Below are positions 58,623-64,000 of a stretch of 64,000 bases of DNA, piece after piece. The notes under the pieces are model-generated. The model searched no databases. It was not told where the DNA came from and saw nothing but the letters and a program-made list of their open reading frames with translations. The position numbers and the translations under genes are program-made. Position 1 is the first letter of the stretch. Every line of letters begins with the position of its first letter. The DNA comes from Lathyrus oleraceus (taxonomy: Eukaryota > Streptophyta > Magnoliopsida > Fabales > Fabaceae): contig NC_066580.1 in assembly GCF_024323335.1 (NCBI RefSeq), forward strand, positions 141,784,188 through 141,848,187, given 5' to 3'.

Positions 58623-60374
58623 ATGGCTAACGAACCTAAAGGGGCTTACAATAGAGCTCCCGTTTTCAATGGTGAAAATTATAGTTATTGGAAAGACTGT
58701 ATGCGGGTGCACATAAATTCCATAGATAGAAAAATATGGAATGTTATTCTCAATGGTCCAATTGAAATAACCATGACAAATGAGAATAATGAAATAGTGC
58801 CTAAGCCTGAAGCACAATGGACCGATGATGATGAAAAGAAATACAACTATGATTGCAAAGCCAAAAACATCTTAATCTCCTCATTAGGGGTAGACGAATA
58901 CTATCGTGTATCCCATTGTCCTACTGCTAAGGCCATGTGGGATTCACTTCAAATTGCCCATGAGGGGACAAACGATGTTAAATTGGCTAGAATCAATACA
59001 CTAACGCAAGAGTTTGATCTCTTTTTCATGGAGCAAGGGGAAACCATTGCCGACATGCAAAAGAGATTCACTCATCTGATCAATCGATTACATTCACTAG
59101 GTAAACCTATTTCCAATGATGTTGCTACTAATAAAATCTTAAGATGTCTTAACAGGGAATGGCAGCCGAAAGTGACCGCCATCAAAGAGGCAAATGATCT
59201 TACCATATTGGACTTGACAACATTGTTCGGTAAACTACAAGAGCACGAACAAGTTCTCTTAAGCTTGGAACAACATGAAAAGAAAGATAAGAAAGACAAA
59301 GCAAAGGTGAGTGAAAAGAAATCAATAGCTCTAAAGACTTCCTCCTCAAAGTCTCAAGCAAAAGAGCAAAGTGATTATTCATCGAGTGACGAAGAAGAAG
59401 ACAAGAGTGAAGATATGGGGCTGTTCGTCAAACGCTACAACCGTTACGTGAGAAAGAACGGCATCCAACATTCCGAGAAGAACTTAGTTAACTTCCGGAA
59501 GCAATCTAGGTTCTCCAAAAATGATGACTCCAAAGGAAAAACAACTAGAGGGTCGTGCTACAAGTGCGGAAAGCCGGGTCACTACAAACCGGACTGTCCG
59601 ATGAACAAAAAGACAAAAGAAAAAGATTCATACAAATCACATAAGAAACCATCAAAGCCAAGGAGGGCATACATTGCTTGGGAAAGCGATAGCGACTCCT
59701 CCGACGATGAAAGCTCTAGTGATGAAGATGAAAATGCAAATCTATGTCTCTCTGCTCGTCAAAAGAACAAGAAGAAACAGGTACGACATGCTAAATATGA
59801 AAATTCCTCTAGTATGTCTCATCATGAATTGCAAACCGTTTTTGAAACTTTACACTATGAAGCAAAAGAGGCCTTTAAAAGGCTTGCCTCAAATAAGAAA
59901 ATCTTTTCTCATTTAGAACAAAAAATTCAAGAATCCGAAAGGAAACTTGAGGCACTTAAGGCTTCCATAGTGGAAAGCACAAAAACAAGTTATGAGGACC
60001 TTAAAAGTAGAATGATGAACTTTGGGTGTGATACTTGTTATATTTGGCAAGGTGAAGTAAGGAACCTAAAAGCCAAACTTGACAAGGCTCTTGAGCCCAA
60101 GATTACATTTGCTATTGATAAATCTAATTTTCGAAAGAGTATGGTTAATCCATATCAAAAATACAAATATGTTATAAAGGATGAAGATAGCAAAAGTGAT
60201 CAAAATGAAAATTTCTCTTGTCTTTATTGTTGCAAGAAAGGCCATTCCATTGCTAAATGTAGATTTAGGAGATTTTTGGTTCCTAAAGGCATTTATCAAT
60301 GGATGCCCAAATGCAACCAATTTGTTCCTCACCACTCAGGACCCAATAAGCCATTGGGTACCTTCTCTTGTTAA
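58623..60374 (+). CDS. Gag of copia element F (583 aa)
   Basis: Start chosen at the first ATG after the PBS, AAAATGGCTAAC. Residues 1-220 form the copia gag domain (FNGENYSYWKDCMRVHI, MWDSLQIAHEGTNDVKLARI, LTILDLTTLFGKLQEHE). A Lys/Ser/Glu-rich linker follows, then a classic zinc knuckle CYKCGKPGHYKPDC at 312-325 and an acidic Ser/Asp/Glu stretch (about 350-375). A coiled-coil-like part lies at about 400-470, and a second knuckle CLYCCKKGHSIAKC at 533-546. Gag packages the element RNA. The stop at 60372 overlaps the pol frame, which is shifted by -1. No internal stop, so it may be functional. Confidence 0.92.
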   Translation: MANEPKGAYNRAPVFNGENYSYWKDCMRVHINSIDRKIWNVILNGPIEITMTNENNEIVPKPEAQWTDDDEKKYNYDCKAKNILISSLGVDEYYRVSHCPTAKAMWDSLQIAHEGTNDVKLARINTLTQEFDLFFMEQGETIADMQKRFTHLINRLHSLGKPISNDVATNKILRCLNREWQPKVTAIKEANDLTILDLTTLFGKLQEHEQVLLSLEQHEKKDKKDKAKVSEKKSIALKTSSSKSQAKEQSDYSSSDEEEDKSEDMGLFVKRYNRYVRKNGIQHSEKNLVNFRKQSRFSKNDDSKGKTTRGSCYKCGKPGHYKPDCPMNKKTKEKDSYKSHKKPSKPRRAYIAWESDSDSSDDESSSDEDENANLCLSARQKNKKKQVRHAKYENSSSMSHHELQTVFETLHYEAKEAFKRLASNKKIFSHLEQKIQESERKLEALKASIVESTKTSYEDLKSRMMNFGCDTCYIWQGEVRNLKAKLDKALEPKITFAIDKSNFRKSMVNPYQKYKYVIKDEDSKSDQNENFSCLYCCKKGHSIAKCRFRRFLVPKGIYQWMPKCNQFVPHHSGPNKPLGTFSC

Positions 60375-63300
60375 TTATCTTATCACAGGTACAATGCCTC
60401 GAGACTACTGAGAGAAGATGGGTTCTCGACAGTGGATGCTCAAGGCACATGTCAGGAGACATATCTCTCTTCATTGACTTCGTGGCTAAGAAGAAGGGAT
60501 ATGTAACTTATGGTGATAACAACCGTGGAGCAATACTTGGTAAAGGTACTGTAGGTAATCCCTCCTCTACTACTATTTCTGATGTGTTGCTTGTCGAAGG
60601 TCTTAAACACAATCTACTTAGCATCAGTCAATTATGCGACAAAGGATACAATGTATCGTTTTCAAAAGATTGTTGCAAAATTGTACACAATGATGATAAG
60701 AAGAGTATGTTTAATGGTCTTCGTGTGAACAATGTCTATATGCTTGACTTAAATGAAGTATCGTTAACAAGTGACAAATGTCTCGTAACAATGAGTGAAG
60801 ACTCATGGTTATGGCATAAGCGTTTAGCACATGTTAACTTTGACTTACTCAGCAAAGTAGTCTCAAAAGATCTAGTCCTAGGTCTCCCCAAAATTAAGTT
60901 CACCAAGGATCACCTTTGTGATGCTTGTCAAAAAGGGAAGCAAACGAGGATCTCATTTAAATCCAAAAATATCGTTTCAACAACTAGAACTCTCGAGCTT
61001 CTCCATATGGATTTATTTGGGCCATCTAGGATTAAAAGTCTAGGAGGAAACTATTACGGTTTCGTAATAGTGGACGACTTTTCTCGATTTTGTTGGACTA
61101 TTTTCTTAGTAAGCAAGAGTGACACATTCGCCGCCTTTGAACGATTTGCCAAGCTTTCCCAAAATAAACTAAATACAAACATTGTTGCAATTAGAAGTGA
61201 TCATGGAGGTGAGTTTGAAAATCACTTATTTGAAGAATATTGCGGTAACCATGGTATTGATCATAACTTCTCCGCTCCACGTACCCCTCAACAAAATGGG
61301 GTTGTGGAGCGTAAAAATCGAATTTTGGAAGAATTGGGAAGAACAATGATCAACGAAAGTGGCTTACCGAAATATTTTTGGGCCGACGCCATTAGTACGG
61401 CTTGTTATGTTTTGAATAGGGTGCTTATACGCCCCATTCTAAATAAAACACCGTATGAACTTTTAAAAGGGCGAAAGCCAAATGTTTCTCACTTACATGT
61501 CTTTGGTTGCAAATGTTTTGTATTGAACAATGGAAAGGAAAACTTAGGGAAATTCGATTCCAAGGCCGACGAAGGTATCTTCCTCGGATACTCTCAATCT
61601 AGCAAAGCATATAGAATATACAACAAGCGATTACTTACTGTAGAAGAGTCTGTACACGTTACTTTTGATGAATCCAATCCGAGAAACGTCGGAAAGGATA
61701 GTGTTTTTCATGGTGCAGGTACATCTACCGAAGACATACTCAAAGGTGGCGAGCCGGGGATTGATCAACCCGACATAGTCAAAATTGAGGAGGACAATGA
61801 TGTACACCATGATGAAACCGAGGTAGACCATCCGCCTTCAAACGATGATCTTCCTCAAGCTTGGAAGTCTTCTAAAGACCATCCAATCGACAACATTATT
61901 GGAGATATCTCAAAGGGTGTAACAACTCGATCTAAGCTAAGTAATTTCTGTTATCACTTCGCTTTCGTTTCACAGATGGAACCTAAAAACCCTAAGGAAG
62001 CCCTACTCGATGAACACTGGTTTTTATCAATGCAGGAGGAACTTAATCAGTTCACCAGAAATGAGGTTTGGGACCTTGTCCCTCCTCCGCGAGATCATCG
62101 AGTAATTGGCACCCGATGGGTGTTTAGGAACAAGCTGGACGAAAACGGGGTAATAACCCGTAATAAGGCGCGTTTAGTCGCGCAAGGGTATAACCAAGAG
62201 GAAGGCATCGACTATGAGGAAACTTATGCGCCGGTTGCCCGATTCGAGGCTATACGCCTTCTCCTTGCCTTCGCTTGTGCAAAGGACTTTAAGCTATTCC
62301 AAATGGATGTTAAGAGCGCTTTCCTTAACGGTCACATAAATGAAGAAGTTTATGTCGCACAACCTCCGGGTTTCGAATCCCATGAGTACCCTGATCATGT
62401 TTATAAACTGAAAAGGGCTTTGTATGGCCTCAAACAAGCTCCTAGAGCTTGGTATGAGAGACTAAGCAAGTTCCTACTAGATCAAGGTTACTCAAGAGGA
62501 AAGGTTGACACAACCCTCTTCATTAAACGTCAAGGAAAGCACTTGATATTAGTGCAAATTTATGTAGATGATATCATTTTTGGGTCTACTAACATGAATC
62601 TTGTGAGAGAGTTTTCTGACCTTATGCAGGGCGAGTTCGAGATGAGTATGATGGGCGAGCTCACATACTTCCTCGGTCTGCAAATCAAACAGCTCAAAGA
62701 AGGAACTTTCGTGAGCCAGACAAAGTATTGTTTGGACCTTATCAAGAGATTTGACATGGCAAAAGCTAAGGCCATAGACACCCCCATGCCTACGTGCACC
62801 AACTTGAACAAAGATGAAGACGGTAAGGAAGTAGATGTAAAACGGTATAGAGGTATGATAGGTTCACTCCTTTATCTTACTGCTTCTCGTCCCGATATTA
62901 TGTTTAGCATATGCATGTGTGCAATATATCAATCATGTCCCAAGGAATCCCACTTAAAAGCCGTTAAACGGATACTTCGATATCTATCCGGTACTCCGAA
63001 GTATGGACTATGGTATTCCAAAGGTAATGATTGTTCCTTGGTAGGTTTTTCCGATTCCGACTTTGCCGGTTGCAAATCGGATAGGAAAAGCACAAGTGGC
63101 ACTTGTCACCTATTTTCAAACTCTTTGGTTAGTTGGCATAGCAAGAAACAAGTTTCTGTTGCCTTGTCAACCGCCGAAGCGGAATACGTTGTCGCCGGTA
63201 GTTGTTGTGCCCAAATCCTATGGATTAAGAAACAACTATTGGATTTTAACCTCAAACTTGAACGTATTCCCATCTTTTGTGACAACACAAGTGCTATTAA

Positions 63301-63517
63301 CCTGACCAAGAATCCTGTGCTACATTCTCGCACTAAACATATCGAAATTCGACACCACTTTCTTCGGGATCATGTAGAGAAAGGTGACATCGTGTTTGAA
63401 CACGTAAACACTGAAAATCAACTAGCGGACATTTTCACAAAGCCGCTAGCCACTGAACCTTTCTTTCATATTCGCCGAGAACTTGGCATTCTCGATATTT
63501 CGGAACGGGCGCTCTAA
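60368..63517 (+). CDS. Pol polyprotein of copia element F (protease, integrase, RT, RNase H)
   Basis: The frame is open from 60350 and has no ATG near its start, so it should be made as a Gag-Pol fusion. Protease: WVLDSGCSRHMSGD, catalytic Asp near residue 21. Integrase: zinc part LWHKRLAHVNF ... LCDACQKGK, then catalytic D215, D278 and E314 (spacing 35). RT: TRWVFRNKLDENG, FQMDVKSAFLNG, YGLKQAPRAWYERL and the active site YVDD at 732. RNase H: DSDFAGCKSDRKSTSGT and STAEAEY near 934. It ends ISERAL. All catalytic residues are present and no stop interrupts about 1050 codons. The -1 offset from gag is odd, because many SIRE elements keep gag and pol in one frame. Confidence 0.94.
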   Translation: MLIILSQVQCLETTERRWVLDSGCSRHMSGDISLFIDFVAKKKGYVTYGDNNRGAILGKGTVGNPSSTTISDVLLVEGLKHNLLSISQLCDKGYNVSFSKDCCKIVHNDDKKSMFNGLRVNNVYMLDLNEVSLTSDKCLVTMSEDSWLWHKRLAHVNFDLLSKVVSKDLVLGLPKIKFTKDHLCDACQKGKQTRISFKSKNIVSTTRTLELLHMDLFGPSRIKSLGGNYYGFVIVDDFSRFCWTIFLVSKSDTFAAFERFAKLSQNKLNTNIVAIRSDHGGEFENHLFEEYCGNHGIDHNFSAPRTPQQNGVVERKNRILEELGRTMINESGLPKYFWADAISTACYVLNRVLIRPILNKTPYELLKGRKPNVSHLHVFGCKCFVLNNGKENLGKFDSKADEGIFLGYSQSSKAYRIYNKRLLTVEESVHVTFDESNPRNVGKDSVFHGAGTSTEDILKGGEPGIDQPDIVKIEEDNDVHHDETEVDHPPSNDDLPQAWKSSKDHPIDNIIGDISKGVTTRSKLSNFCYHFAFVSQMEPKNPKEALLDEHWFLSMQEELNQFTRNEVWDLVPPPRDHRVIGTRWVFRNKLDENGVITRNKARLVAQGYNQEEGIDYEETYAPVARFEAIRLLLAFACAKDFKLFQMDVKSAFLNGHINEEVYVAQPPGFESHEYPDHVYKLKRALYGLKQAPRAWYERLSKFLLDQGYSRGKVDTTLFIKRQGKHLILVQIYVDDIIFGSTNMNLVREFSDLMQGEFEMSMMGELTYFLGLQIKQLKEGTFVSQTKYCLDLIKRFDMAKAKAIDTPMPTCTNLNKDEDGKEVDVKRYRGMIGSLLYLTASRPDIMFSICMCAIYQSCPKESHLKAVKRILRYLSGTPKYGLWYSKGNDCSLVGFSDSDFAGCKSDRKSTSGTCHLFSNSLVSWHSKKQVSVALSTAEAEYVVAGSCCAQILWIKKQLLDFNLKLERIPIFCDNTSAINLTKNPVLHSRTKHIEIRHHFLRDHVEKGDIVFEHVNTENQLADIFTKPLATEPFFHIRRELGILDISERAL

Positions 63518-64000
63518 TCTGTTGTTTACATTATTCCATTTAAAACCTTAATACTGTACTTCTGACAAATCTATGTTGTTGTAAGCACATATCTGATGTT
63601 CACTAAGTCACTCCGGCATTAAGGTGTATTGTTCCTCTTCCTCTCTCTCTGCTAAGTCTCATGACTACAATAGTTATGTCTCATAATGATGTTGTTTATA
63701 TATATATATATTTGATATCTCTCTTTGGTTGTTTATTGCTGTATGACTGTTATTTATGCATCAAACTGGACATTGCATGTGCTGAATAGTGAAAAATGGA
63801 AATTTGAACTGTATGAGTCGACCGCAGCAGGGCTATGGTCGACGCATGATTAAATAATTTTTGCATTTCCTCAAACATCAAACAGTATGCGTCGACGCAT
63901 ACAGGGGTATGGTCGACGCATCGCTCGTTAATTTCATGTTTCTGCAGAAAATTTTTAAATCATCTCTCATGCATTCACATCATTAAATGTGCAATTACCT
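63518..64000 (+). other. region after pol of copia element F
   Basis: No PPT or LTR start is seen before the window ends. There is an AT-rich stretch (TATATATATATAT near 63700). Two GTCGAC motifs (63812-63848 and 63885-63921) resemble the repeat cluster of the 5' LTR; the second includes a perfect 16-bp palindrome TATGCGTCGACGCATA at 63886-63901. SIRE elements often have a long region or an envelope-like ORF here; no such ORF is visible in this part. Confidence 0.65.

Larger units (their letters stand above)
56711..64000 (+). mobile_element. Ty1/copia element F, SIRE/Maximus type, 3' end outside window
   Basis: A plus-strand element with a long 5' LTR, an initiator-Met-type PBS, a gag of 583 codons and a pol of about 1050 codons in the copia order protease, integrase, RT, RNase H. 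The large gag with two zinc knuckles, the long LTR and the sequence after pol fit the SIRE/Maximus lineage. Both reading frames are open, unlike all the gypsy copies, so it is probably young. The exact left end is uncertain between about 56711 and 56723. Confidence 0.9.

Noticed and set aside
60371..60389. A GT...CACAG stretch of 19 bases between copia gag and pol as an intron
   Set aside because: Too short for a plant intron, and removing it leads to a stop shortly afterwards.
63518..64000. Start of the 3' LTR of copia F
   Set aside because: No PPT and no match to the start of the 5' LTR; only the GTCGAC motif is shared.

Overview
This window is repetitive DNA of a plant nuclear genome, most likely a legume of the pea/vetch group (Fabeae). 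It shows no protein-coding host gene, no tRNA or rRNA gene and no prokaryotic feature. Almost every base belongs to nested LTR retrotransposons. Four are copies of one Ty3/gypsy family of the Tat/Ogre type, all on the minus strand, with LTRs of about 4.7-4.9 kb, an extra ORF1 before gag, a tRNA-Arg-like primer site, a second RNase H, and an intron between protease and reverse transcriptase. The fifth is a plus-strand Ty1/copia element of SIRE/Maximus type. The species guess is inference from the element families only.

Layout. Element D is the oldest: part of its 3' LTR (40642-45086), then its 3' UTR, pol, protease and part of gag up to 53533. Element A sits inside the 3' LTR of D. The 5' LTR of A is 35924-40641, ORF1 starts at 35127, and the rest (ORF1 end, gag, protease, pol, 3' UTR, part of the 3' LTR) lies at 1-11567. 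A is split by element B (11568-33910, 22,343 bp), which is complete: LTRs of 4935 and 4936 bp, PBS, ORF1, gag, protease, intron and pol, flanked by the target duplication GTACT. B landed in A's ORF1 and the ORF1 frame continues across the empty site. Element E is an LTR inserted into D's gag at 53534 and cut at about 56710 by copia element F, whose 5' LTR, gag and pol (58623-63517) are open and look recent; its 3' LTR lies beyond the window.

How the parts work. In Ogre-type elements ORF1 has no known role, gag forms the particle, the aspartic protease cleaves the polyprotein, RT/RNase H copy the RNA, and integrase inserts the DNA. All gypsy copies here carry several nonsense codons or frameshifts, so none looks able to encode its own proteins; any recent movement probably used proteins supplied in trans. 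The copies nevertheless share non-coding structures whose pairing is kept by compensating changes: a hairpin 26-27 nt inside the intron donor, a set of stem-loops just after the pol stop, a hairpin before ORF1, and palindromes in the transcribed part of the LTR. These candidate RNA elements are the least described signal in the window. I do not see a new host system.
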